Assembly (NCBI GenBank): GCA_900766795.1
Contig: CAAFWX010000197.1
Coordinates: 1-8,315 of the forward strand
Source: Oscillospiraceae bacterium
GTDB lineage: Bacteria; Bacillota_A; Clostridia; Oscillospirales; Ruminococcaceae
Reading direction: 5' to 3'
Length of the DNA stretch: 8,315 bases
Numbering within the stretch: the first letter of the stretch is position 1; every line of letters starts with the position of its first letter. The notes beneath the pieces were generated by a model. It had not been told where the DNA came from and made no database searches. It saw only the letters and a program-made list of their open reading frames with translations. Of the stretch, positions 1-6,097 are shown piece after piece. Position numbers and translations under genes: made by a program.

Positions 1-1377
1 ATGCCCGACTTCGCGGGAAAGAGCATTAATGACGCGTCGCTCTGGCTTGCTTCCCACGGAATAAAGGCAGATGTAAGCCTGACAATCCACAAGGGCGCAG
101 AAAAGGGCTGCGTTATATGCACCGAGCCTGCCGCGGGAGAGCCTATCGACCCGAACGCCGACTGCATAATAACCTACGCAGACGTGGAGGAAGCCTACGA
201 GCCTTTCATGTATTCGGGAACTCCCGAGAACGTGCGCGAACAGGCAGAAAAACGCGGCGAACACGTTCTGATGATTTATTCCCTCGCAGAAGACGACTCC
301 GAGGAGTTTGTCCCCGGCGAATGCTACGGCTCGCAGTACAGCTACGGCATTGGCGAAACCGAGTCATGGATTGTGATGTTCTATCCCGACGGGGAAGAAG
401 CAGACTTTATCTACCCGCTTGACCTAAAGCAGATATATCACCACTTCATCTCCGACTGCTTCGATTCCGGCTACGGACACAAGGGCGTTGATTTCACGAC
501 CTCCGACAACGAGCCGATTTTCGCCGCCGAAAGCGGAACCGTCACCCGCGCCGAACACTACTTCGAGTATGGCTACTGTATCGAAATCGACCACGGAAAC
601 GGCTTGTCCACTCTCTATGGTCACTGCTCTGAAATGAACGTCAGCGCGGGCGACTTTGTCGAGCGCGGTCAGATTATCGGAAAGACGGGCACCTCCGGCT
701 ATATCACCAAAACCACACTGCATTTTGAGGTGCGGATTGACGGCGTCCCCACCGACCCCATGGACTATATCTATATGGACGCTGATACCGCCGAAAGCAG
801 CGGCGCACAGGGGCTTTTCGGAACAAATCATTATCCCATTTCGGACAGCACAGGCGATGAAATCGACGCGCTTTCAAACGCTGCCGACAGCCAAATCCGC
901 GAGATAATAAGCGCCGCCGAATACCCCGACTCCGAAGCAGACAGACAGATGGTTTTCCCCATTGACTGCGAGTTTAAGGAAGAATATATCACCACCCGCT
1001 TCGGCTACGACGAGTGGAGAAAATCAACCCACACGGGCATAGACATCGGCTATAAGGACATTTCCTCCGAGCCGATATATGCCGCGCAGACGGGAAAAGT
1101 CCTTGCCGTGAACATTTTTGACCCCGCCCGCAGCGACGACCCCGCAAACAAGCTCCACGGAAGCTACATAATCCTTGCGCACAGCGGCGGCTACTCCACA
1201 GTATATGCGCATTGCAGCGACATATGCGTGGGAGCGGGCGACGAGGTGACGGCAGGTGACATTATCGGTTATGTTGGAAATACGGGCTGGTCGACAGGCG
1301 ACCACCTGCATTTTGAGGTGCGCGAAAACGGCGAGCCAATCGACCCGTTCACAACGCTCTACTTACCTAAAGGATAA
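1..1377 (+). CDS. PASTA-domain protein with tandem M23 (LytM-type) peptidase domains, 5' end probably outside the window
   Basis: Predicted cell-wall endopeptidase of the M23 zinc metallopeptidase family, which cuts peptide stems or cross-bridges of peptidoglycan outside the membrane. Numbering is from the first in-window Met. Residues 1-62 look like one PASTA domain (MPDFAGKSINDASLWLAS, then a PAAGEPI segment). Residues 63-150 are an acidic stretch I do not recognise. M23 domain 1 spans about 150-260, with H160/D164 (HKGVD), H208 (LYGHC) and H241, but Thr239 stands where the first His of HxH is expected. M23 domain 2 spans about 318-455 and is complete: H344/D348 (HTGID), H404 (VYAHC) and H435-L-H437 (DHLHFEV). 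The Met at base 1 sits where PASTA domains usually have the Val of VPD. There is no signal peptide or membrane segment, so I infer that translation starts upstream and an export or anchor signal is missing from view. The stop is followed directly by a strong terminator, so this is the last gene of its transcript. The M23 calls are secure; the true start is unknown. Confidence 0.88.
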   Translation: MPDFAGKSINDASLWLASHGIKADVSLTIHKGAEKGCVICTEPAAGEPIDPNADCIITYADVEEAYEPFMYSGTPENVREQAEKRGEHVLMIYSLAEDDSEEFVPGECYGSQYSYGIGETESWIVMFYPDGEEADFIYPLDLKQIYHHFISDCFDSGYGHKGVDFTTSDNEPIFAAESGTVTRAEHYFEYGYCIEIDHGNGLSTLYGHCSEMNVSAGDFVERGQIIGKTGTSGYITKTTLHFEVRIDGVPTDPMDYIYMDADTAESSGAQGLFGTNHYPISDSTGDEIDALSNAADSQIREIISAAEYPDSEADRQMVFPIDCEFKEEYITTRFGYDEWRKSTHTGIDIGYKDISSEPIYAAQTGKVLAVNIFDPARSDDPANKLHGSYIILAHSGGYSTVYAHCSDICVGAGDEVTAGDIIGYVGNTGWSTGDHLHFEVRENGEPIDPFTTLYLPKG

Positions 1378-1385
1378 CACACTGC

Positions 1386-1431
1386 CCCGACAGGCAGGGT
1401 GAGCATTGCTCCCCGCTGCCTGTCGGGTTTT
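1386..1431 (+). terminator. Rho-independent terminator of the PASTA/M23 gene
   Basis: A perfect 12-bp stem (CCCGACAGGCAG at 1386-1397 with CTGCCTGTCGGG at 1416-1427) encloses an 18-base loop and is followed at once by TTTT (1428-1431) and a T-rich stretch. It starts eight bases after the M23 gene's stop codon and insulates the PBP promoter downstream. Confidence 0.92.
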
Positions 1432-1501
1432 CTGCCTTGTTTTCCCACTATTTCCGTTTTTCGTGAGCTTTTTCTGAACTTTTGAAGATATTTTTGAAAA
1501 A

Positions 1502-1526
1502 ACACTTAACATTTAGACCTAAGTGT
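1502..1526. promoter_or_regulatory. Inverted repeat over the PBP promoter, possible operator
   Basis: ACACTTA (1502-1508) and TAAGTGT (1520-1526) are perfect inverted arms 11 bases apart. A smaller dyad, TTAG/CTAA (1513-1516/1519-1522), overlaps the right arm. The element covers the -35 box and most of the spacer, where a bound repressor would exclude RNA polymerase. No regulator is encoded in the window, so operator function is inference from position and symmetry only. Confidence 0.4.
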
Positions 1527-1534
1527 GTTATAAT
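1506..1534 (+). promoter_or_regulatory. Sigma-A-type promoter of the class A PBP gene
   Basis: The -35 box is TTAACA (1506-1511; five of six matches to TTGACA), the spacer is 17 bases, and the -10 box is a perfect TATAAT (1529-1534) preceded by an extended -10 TG (1526-1527). Transcription would begin near 1541 and give a leader of about 90 bases before the chosen PBP start. It lies between the upstream terminator and the gene, in an AT-rich stretch unlike the flanking coding DNA. Confidence 0.85.
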
Positions 1535-1624
1535 ATAAGCTGAATATCAATGCTCTTTGATGAGCGTTGTATTCGCAGCCCCTTTGGTATCTTTGCGGAG
1601 CGTACTGCGCCCGCGCATTACAAC

Positions 1625-1628
1625 GGAG
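1625..1628 (+). promoter_or_regulatory. Ribosome binding site that fixes the PBP start at 1632
   Basis: GGAG lies three bases before ATG 1632, a rather short spacing. The reading frame is also open upstream to a TTG at 1557 and an ATG at 1560, but neither has a Shine-Dalgarno and the added 25 residues do not resemble a PBP N-terminus. Starting at 1632 puts a lysine-rich tail directly before the membrane anchor, as expected. The bases TACAACG (1619-1625), which include the first G of the GGAG, are perfectly complementary to CGTTGTA at 1565-1571. Confidence 0.65.
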
Positions 1629-1631
1629 ATT

Positions 1632-4016
1632 ATGGACAAGAAAAAAATCAAATACATCAAAATCAAAGAGGACGAGCCGAAGCGCCCCAAAAGCCCCAAA
1701 AAGAAAAAGAGCAAGGCTTTGAAAAATCTCGGGCACGCTATGACTATCGTCGGAACAACCTTTACGTCAATGCTGCTGATTCTGGTTATTATGATGTGCA
1801 TTGTGGTGACGGTGCTGGCGGTGTATGTCCTCGACTTCGCGGACACCAGCTATGACGCGAACCTGCGCGACGCGGAAATGAAGTACTCGAGCTTCATCTT
1901 AGCCTATGACGACATGGGAAACGAGGTGGAAATAAAGCGGCTTTCGGCTGACGAAAACCGCGTTTGGGTGAACTACGAGGACATCTCCCCGAACATCATC
2001 AACGCTACGGTTGCCGTCGAGGACAAGCGCTTCTACGAGCACGACGGAGTGGACTGGCAGCGAACCACGAGCGCCCTTCTCGGCAGCCTTCTCGGCAGCG
2101 ACAACGGCGGCGGCTCCACCATCACCCAGCAGCTTATCAAAAACATCACGGGCGACGACGAAGCAAAATGGGAGCGTAAGCTGCGCGAGATTTTCCGTGC
2201 GCTTTCCCTCGAGGAGAAATACACCAAAACCGATATCATCGAATCTTATCTCAACCGAATCTGGTTCGGCGGCACGGTGTACGGCGTCGGAGCGGCCTCG
2301 CAGTACTACTTTGGCAAGGAAGCCTCTGAAATCAATGTCGGCGAGGCGGCAATCCTTGCGGGTATGATACGAAACCCCTACAAAAACTCGCCCTATTCAA
2401 ACCTCGACCGCTGCAAGTATCGTCAGGTTTACGCGCTCAAGTGCATGTACGAGCAGGGCTATATCAACACCAAGGACTATGAGGACTTCCGCTATAACCG
2501 CGTGAGAATCGACTTCGCGCGCCCCGTATACGGCGACGACTTCGGATATATCGACGAGAGAACGCTGGTTTCGGACGACGATGACGAGGCGGAGGTAATC
2601 GAGGACTACCACACCGACGACTACGAAGCGTACAAGTGGAACGGCGACTACACCGTTTCCCAGAACTGGTATGTTGACGCGGCCATCGTGCAGGTCATAA
2701 ACGACTATGCCGAGGAAAAGGGAATCACCTACACCTCCGCCAAAAACGAAATCTACAACGGCGGCTACAAGATTTACCTCAACATGGATATCGAAATCCA
2801 GAACATGATTGAGGAAAAATACCGCGACCCGTATACGGTGCTTAACTCCTATAACCCTCAGGCGCCCTCGGAGGATTTGATGCAGGCGGCGTTTGTTCTG
2901 ATGGACTATTCGGGAACGGTTATCGGTCTTGCGGGAGGTCTTGGCGAAAAGCCCGGCGACAACTGCTTCAACCGCGCAACGCAGGCAACAAGAGCGCCCG
3001 GCTCCACCATGAAGCCCATCTCCACCTATTCCACGGCAATTCAGCGAAACGAAATCACCTATTCCACCATGGTCTACGACATGGGTATCTCAATATTAAA
3101 CGACGAGGGCGACGGAATCAAGCTCTGGCCCGAAAACTATGCAACGCTTGATTCGGGCGTCAGCGGTACGGGCGGACTTATCCCCGCGTGGGAGGGCGTG
3201 CGCCAGTCGCTCAACACCATTGCGGTGCGCGTCTGCACGCTTATCACCCCGCAGGTGGCATACAACCAGATAACCCAGAACCTCGGCTTTACCACGCTTA
3301 CTCCCTACGACGTCGCATATTCGCCCATCACGCTGGGCGCGCTGACAAACGGCGCTCATCTGATAGAGCTTGCCGCGGCGTATCAGATATTCGGAAACGG
3401 CGGCGTTTACTACGAGCCTATGCTTTACAGCAAGGTTGAGGACAGCAAGGGCAACATCATTCTCGAGCAGGATTTCTTCGGCACGCAGGCGCTGGACAGC
3501 GACACCGCTTGGATAACCAACCGAATGATAAGAACCGTTGTTTCGGGTCCCACGGGCACGGGACGCTATGCAGCCTTTGAAAACGTTGAGGTCTGCGGTA
3601 AGACGGGTACCTCGAACGCTTCCACCGACCTTCTGTTCGTGGGAATCACCCCGGACTATGTAGGCGCAATGTGGATAGGCTTTGACGACAACCGCAGAAT
3701 CAGCGGAAGCGACGGCTGGAAAGCGGTTGCGTCCATCTGGAAGAGCGTCATGACAGGCATTCAGGACGACAGCGAGATAAAAAAGTTCACTCCCGATTCA
3801 GGGGTTGTTGAGCGCAGCTACTGTACCGAAACGGGTCTGCTGGCAACCAGCCGCTGCACCTCCACCAACATCGGATACTACAAAAAATCCAACCTCCCCG
3901 ACTACTGCTCCGGCAACCACGAGGAGGAGATAGAGAAAATCTACAACTTCTGGAAAGATTGGGACAAGGAAAACGAGGAGAATCTCGAAAAGCAGCTTGA
4001 GCGCCTCGGCTTCTGA
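1632..4016 (+). CDS. Class A penicillin-binding protein (PBP1A-type bifunctional transglycosylase/transpeptidase)
   Basis: A 794-residue membrane-anchored enzyme that polymerises lipid II into glycan strands (GT51 domain) and crosslinks their peptides (penicillin-binding transpeptidase domain) on the outer face of the membrane. Residues 1-31 are strongly basic (about 15 Lys/Arg) and cytoplasmic; one membrane helix spans about 44-67. GT51 covers about 90-270, with catalytic E130 in VAVEDKRFYEHDGVD, the GGGSTITQQLIKN motif at 159-171, and E186 followed by the LEEKYTKTDIIESYLN region. About half of residues 302-332 are Asp/Glu, forming an acidic linker. The transpeptidase covers about 415-715, with SxxK at S458-K461 (nucleophile S458), SxN at S526-N528 and KTG at K657-G659. 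A C-terminal Cys-containing tail (C731, C742, C759; CTETGLLATSRC) resembles that of other Firmicutes class A PBPs. All catalytic motifs of both activities are intact and the length is usual. The gene has its own promoter and converges on the lysozyme gene. Confidence 0.96.
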   Translation: MDKKKIKYIKIKEDEPKRPKSPKKKKSKALKNLGHAMTIVGTTFTSMLLILVIMMCIVVTVLAVYVLDFADTSYDANLRDAEMKYSSFILAYDDMGNEVEIKRLSADENRVWVNYEDISPNIINATVAVEDKRFYEHDGVDWQRTTSALLGSLLGSDNGGGSTITQQLIKNITGDDEAKWERKLREIFRALSLEEKYTKTDIIESYLNRIWFGGTVYGVGAASQYYFGKEASEINVGEAAILAGMIRNPYKNSPYSNLDRCKYRQVYALKCMYEQGYINTKDYEDFRYNRVRIDFARPVYGDDFGYIDERTLVSDDDDEAEVIEDYHTDDYEAYKWNGDYTVSQNWYVDAAIVQVINDYAEEKGITYTSAKNEIYNGGYKIYLNMDIEIQNMIEEKYRDPYTVLNSYNPQAPSEDLMQAAFVLMDYSGTVIGLAGGLGEKPGDNCFNRATQATRAPGSTMKPISTYSTAIQRNEITYSTMVYDMGISILNDEGDGIKLWPENYATLDSGVSGTGGLIPAWEGVRQSLNTIAVRVCTLITPQVAYNQITQNLGFTTLTPYDVAYSPITLGALTNGAHLIELAAAYQIFGNGGVYYEPMLYSKVEDSKGNIILEQDFFGTQALDSDTAWITNRMIRTVVSGPTGTGRYAAFENVEVCGKTGTSNASTDLLFVGITPDYVGAMWIGFDDNRRISGSDGWKAVASIWKSVMTGIQDDSEIKKFTPDSGVVERSYCTETGLLATSRCTSTNIGYYKKSNLPDYCSGNHEEEIEKIYNFWKDWDKENEENLEKQLERLGF

Positions 4017-4035
4017 CCCGCAGGACAATAATAAT

Positions 4036-4079
4036 CCCCGCCGAGTTCAGCGTTGAGCTGCCGCTCGGCGGGGTGTTTT
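4036..4079. terminator. Intrinsic terminator between the convergent PBP and lysozyme genes
   Basis: A perfect 10-bp stem (CCCCGCCGAG at 4036-4045 with CTCGGCGGGG at 4064-4073) contains a second small stem, CAGC/GCTG (4048-4051/4057-4060), and is followed on the + strand by TGTTTTG. Read on the - strand, the same hairpin is followed by ATTATTATT, a weaker U-rich tail, so it may also end the lysozyme transcript. It lies 20 bases after the PBP stop and ends 10 bases before the lysozyme stop. Confidence 0.85.
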
Positions 4080-4088
4080 GTTTAGGGA

Positions 4089-5633
4089 TTAGTAGAGGTT
4101 GTTGTATTTTCCATCGCGGATAATTTTTGTGTAGTTACGGTAGGAGATGTTCAGGTCAACATAGCCGTTGATTCCCGAAACAATGCCCTTGCAGCTGTAC
4201 TGCCACATTCCGAAATCGCCCTCATAAGTGGGAACCGCGTTCCACTGCGCAAGCCAGATGTCGTAGCCCTGAAGCTGGCTCATGTCGAGGTAGTTTGTGA
4301 GCCATGCCTTGTTGGAGTAGAGCATTGCGTAATAGCCCGCCGCGCTTATCTCCTCTAGGAATGCCTTGACGATGTTGGTGATTTTCTTCTTGCCAAGCTC
4401 CGCCTGATACATCTCCTCAACGTCAAGCACCACAGGGTAGGTTATCTTGTAGGGAGCGATTGTCTTGAGGAAGAACTTCGCTTCCTTTCTCGCCTCGGAA
4501 ACGGTGGAAGCATAGAGATAGTGATATACGCCGACTTTCAGTCCTGCGGCGTTTGCCTCCGTCACGTTGTATTTGAAGGTAACGTCCTCTGCCATGGGCT
4601 TTTCGGGGCTGATATATCCTCTTGAAGCGCGAATCATCGCAAACTCGACTCCCGAAGCCTTGACTGCTTTCCAGTCAATCGCGCCCTGCGCATAGGATAC
4701 GTCGATTCCCTTAATTCCCACGTCAGTTGTTGAAGCGAAATTAGGTGTTGTGGGCTTTGCGTCGGGTCCAAGACGATAGTCGATAAGGCGGCTGCTCTTT
4801 GACACCGCGAAGCGCGCGGATTTCGACTTGTAGTAGCGCGCAGTGCTCTCAAAGATGAACACACCGCTGTTTACAAACTCGCCCGTCAGCGAAAAATAAC
4901 CCGAAACGGTTGCACGTCCGTTGATGGTGATTCCGATGTAGCCCTTTATCATCAGCCGCCCGTCAACCGCACTCTGAAGCTCGCCGGTTATCTTCGTTGT
5001 GGAAGCCGCCGTCAGCGAAACCGAGCCGTAGTTGAGAAAAACTCCATCTTTGTAGACGTTCATCGTTCCCGAAACCGTCGCCGTCGCGTCGTGGCGGATG
5101 ATGAAGTCGCTGAGAATGTTCACAGCGGAACTCTTGGTTGCGGCAAATTTGCCGTAGATTTCTGTGGAAGCCTGAGAATAGGTGGTGTATTTTCCCGAAA
5201 TTGTCACCGTGGATTTCGGCTCGGCAATAAGCTTTCCGCGCACCCCAAAGGAATACCCCTTGTATACAAGCAGCTGCGCACCGCTGCATACAACGAAAGT
5301 GCTGCCCTCGGGAACGGAGAAGTTTTTGTGAAGCTTCACCGTCTTGCTTATGTAGTAGTTTGTGCCCGCTTCCATCTTTGTTTTTCCGTCCCATTCGGTG
5401 AAACCGCTTATGTCCACCGCCGTATACTCCGAGTCGGAAAGGTCAACGCCGCTTTCGGGAACGCCTGATTCTCCGTCGGGGTCAATAATCGTGGTTTCGG
5501 GACGTTCACTGATGTCAAGCACCGAGGTTTCTGCCTGCGCCTCCGTGCCCGCAGAGTTTTCGGCGAATGCCGTGCCGCTAAGCGCGACTGCCGCCGCGAC
5601 AATGACAGCGGCTGCTTTTTTCCAGAATTTCAT
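4089..5633 (-). CDS. Exported GH25 (Chalaropsis-type) lysozyme-like protein with an N-terminal 14-residue repeat domain
   Basis: A 514-residue secreted protein predicted to hydrolyse the MurNAc-GlcNAc linkage of peptidoglycan. Residues 1-24 form a Sec signal peptide (KK, hydrophobic core, cleavage after AFA). Residues 25-75 are an acidic, Ser/Pro-containing linker. Residues 111-262 form a glycine-phased repeat region, predicted beta-solenoid. The GH25 domain spans about 304-505: D311 in GIDVSYAQG, D404 and E406 in VVLDVEE (the DxE catalytic pair) and D493 in VDLNISY, so all expected acidic active-site positions are present. The start is supported by GGAG nine bases upstream (5643-5646, - strand). 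There is no LPXTG motif or C-terminal anchor; the repeat region may bind wall or glycan, which is inference. It converges with the PBP gene and diverges from thrS. It could serve wall turnover or act on other bacteria; the sequence does not decide between these. Confidence 0.93.
   Translation of the reverse strand: MKFWKKAAAVIVAAAVALSGTAFAENSAGTEAQAETSVLDISERPETTIIDPDGESGVPESGVDLSDSEYTAVDISGFTEWDGKTKMEAGTNYYISKTVKLHKNFSVPEGSTFVVCSGAQLLVYKGYSFGVRGKLIAEPKSTVTISGKYTTYSQASTEIYGKFAATKSSAVNILSDFIIRHDATATVSGTMNVYKDGVFLNYGSVSLTAASTTKITGELQSAVDGRLMIKGYIGITINGRATVSGYFSLTGEFVNSGVFIFESTARYYKSKSARFAVSKSSRLIDYRLGPDAKPTTPNFASTTDVGIKGIDVSYAQGAIDWKAVKASGVEFAMIRASRGYISPEKPMAEDVTFKYNVTEANAAGLKVGVYHYLYASTVSEARKEAKFFLKTIAPYKITYPVVLDVEEMYQAELGKKKITNIVKAFLEEISAAGYYAMLYSNKAWLTNYLDMSQLQGYDIWLAQWNAVPTYEGDFGMWQYSCKGIVSGINGYVDLNISYRNYTKIIRDGKYNNLY
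4878..5255 (-). repeat. Nine tandem 14-residue protein repeats (residues 127-252 of the GH25 protein)
   Basis: Glycines recur at residues 133, 147, 161, 189, 203, 217, 231 and 245, exactly 14 apart, with Ser175 filling the single missing place. Alternate positions on both sides of the glycine (G-4, G-2, G+2, G+4) are mostly hydrophobic or Thr/Ala, giving a strand-Gly-strand pattern per unit, as in STVTISGKYTTYSQ and ASTEIYGKFAATKS. Weaker copies extend to about 111 and 262. The units are too diverged for the DNA to be a simple tandem repeat. A short beta-solenoid is the natural reading. I do not recognise a named repeat family. Confidence 0.75.
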
Positions 5634-5720
5634 GTTTGCTCACTCCGTTATTTCTATGTCTTCCTTCGCGCCGACAGCCACTCCGCCGGCTTTCCCCATT
5701 ACGGCTAAATGCCTGTTTAT

Positions 5721-5749
5721 ATTGTCGCATATTTTTCATGATTTGTCAA
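5721..5749 (-). promoter_or_regulatory. Candidate promoter of the GH25 lysozyme gene
   Basis: On the - strand a perfect -35 TTGACA (5749 down to 5744) is followed after 17 bases by GACAAT (5726-5721), a four-of-six -10 box that keeps the key A2 and T6. A better-looking TATAAA (5721-5716) sits 22 bases from the -35, too far for that pairing. Transcription would start about 80 bases before the lysozyme ATG. Confidence 0.5.
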
Positions 5750-5902
5750 ATGTTTTCTTGCATATTTTTTCTGTAAATTTTCACCAAATTAGTCGCAGCA
5801 GCCGAAATTCTCCCGACAAACGGCATAACACAAAACCGCAAGCGTTTTCCCCGCACTCAATTTCTCTGATATCCTCCCAATAAATTTGGCATATCGTTTG
5901 GC

Positions 5903-5929
5903 GTAGGGGCGACCACAGGTCGCCCCTGC
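5903..5929. repeat. Short perfect palindrome, probable dispersed intergenic repeat
   Basis: AGGGGCGACC (5905-5914) and GGTCGCCCCT (5918-5927) form a 10-bp perfect stem around the three-base loop ACA, extended by a wobble and a G-C pair (5903-5904/5928-5929). There is no T-tract on either side, so it is not an intrinsic terminator, and it is far GC-richer than its surroundings. From memory, very similar TAGGGGCGACC...GGTCGCCCC elements recur between genes in Clostridia-type genomes. The copy number in this genome cannot be seen here. Confidence 0.6.
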
Positions 5930-5984
5930 AATGATTCGCTATTCTTTAGGAAGAAATTGATTTCCGTGAATTTTGTCGTTTCGC

Positions 5985-6013
5985 TTGACTTTTTCACGAA
6001 ACAGTAGTACAAT
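5985..6013 (+). promoter_or_regulatory. Sigma-A-type promoter of thrS
   Basis: TTGACT (5985-5990), a 17-base spacer and TACAAT (6008-6013) match the consensus at five of six positions each. The predicted transcript begins near 6020, leaving a leader of about 78 bases. An inverted repeat, GTTTCG (5978-5983) and CGAAAC (5997-6002), flanks the -35 box; a second, CGTGAA/TTCACG (5965-5970/5993-5998), overlaps it. Confidence 0.85.
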
Positions 6014-6019
6014 ATGATG

Positions 6020-6097
6020 TAACGCAGCTTTTCGGCTGCGAAATTTATTGAACGGCGGGGCGTTTGTACAGCCCTGTTAGGAAAGGAAGTTCAAATT
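6020..6097 (+). promoter_or_regulatory. thrS leader with two hairpins; candidate ThrRS autoregulatory operator
   Basis: Hairpin 1 is CGCAGC/GCTGCG (6023-6028/6035-6040) with a six-base loop. A single-stranded, AT-rich link (6041-6054) follows. Hairpin 2 pairs GGGC (6058-6061) with GCCC (6071-6074) around GTTTGTACA. If G6062 and A6070 stack as a mismatch, the inner seven-base loop is UUUGUAC, with U33, UGU at anticodon positions 34-36 and A37. The Shine-Dalgarno AAAGGAAG (6082-6089) begins eight bases later and lies eight bases before the ATG. The order (far hairpin, link, anticodon-like hairpin, SD) matches the known E. coli thrS operator. There is no T-box AGGGTGG element and no intrinsic terminator in the leader. 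The hairpins are seen; the regulatory role is inferred. Confidence 0.45.

Larger units (their letters stand above)
5634..6097. other. Divergent intergenic region between the lysozyme gene and thrS
   Basis: This 464-base AT-rich gap holds the lysozyme RBS and promoter (- strand), a dispersed-type palindrome (5903-5929), and the thrS promoter and leader. I see no feature in 5750-5902 beyond its AT-richness and a TTTGGC direct repeat (5885-5890 and 5897-5902). No tRNA, T-box or credible small gene is visible. Confidence 0.7.

Noticed and set aside
1557..1631. Upstream TTG/ATG start adding 25 residues to the PBP
   Set aside because: No Shine-Dalgarno precedes it, the added sequence is unlike a PBP N-terminus, and it would leave only about 16-19 bases of leader from the predicted transcription start.
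5362..5883. + strand frame of 173 codons running from the lysozyme gene into the intergenic region
   Set aside because: Its first half is antisense to the lysozyme signal peptide region, the rest is AT-rich promoter DNA, and I see no RBS or recognisable domain.
5903..5929. Palindrome as an intrinsic terminator
   Set aside because: No run of T follows it on either strand and no gene ends beside it.
6014..6097. T-box or other riboswitch upstream of thrS
   Set aside because: The leader is only about 78 bases, with no AGGGTGG T-box sequence, no specifier stem of usual size and no terminator/antiterminator pair.
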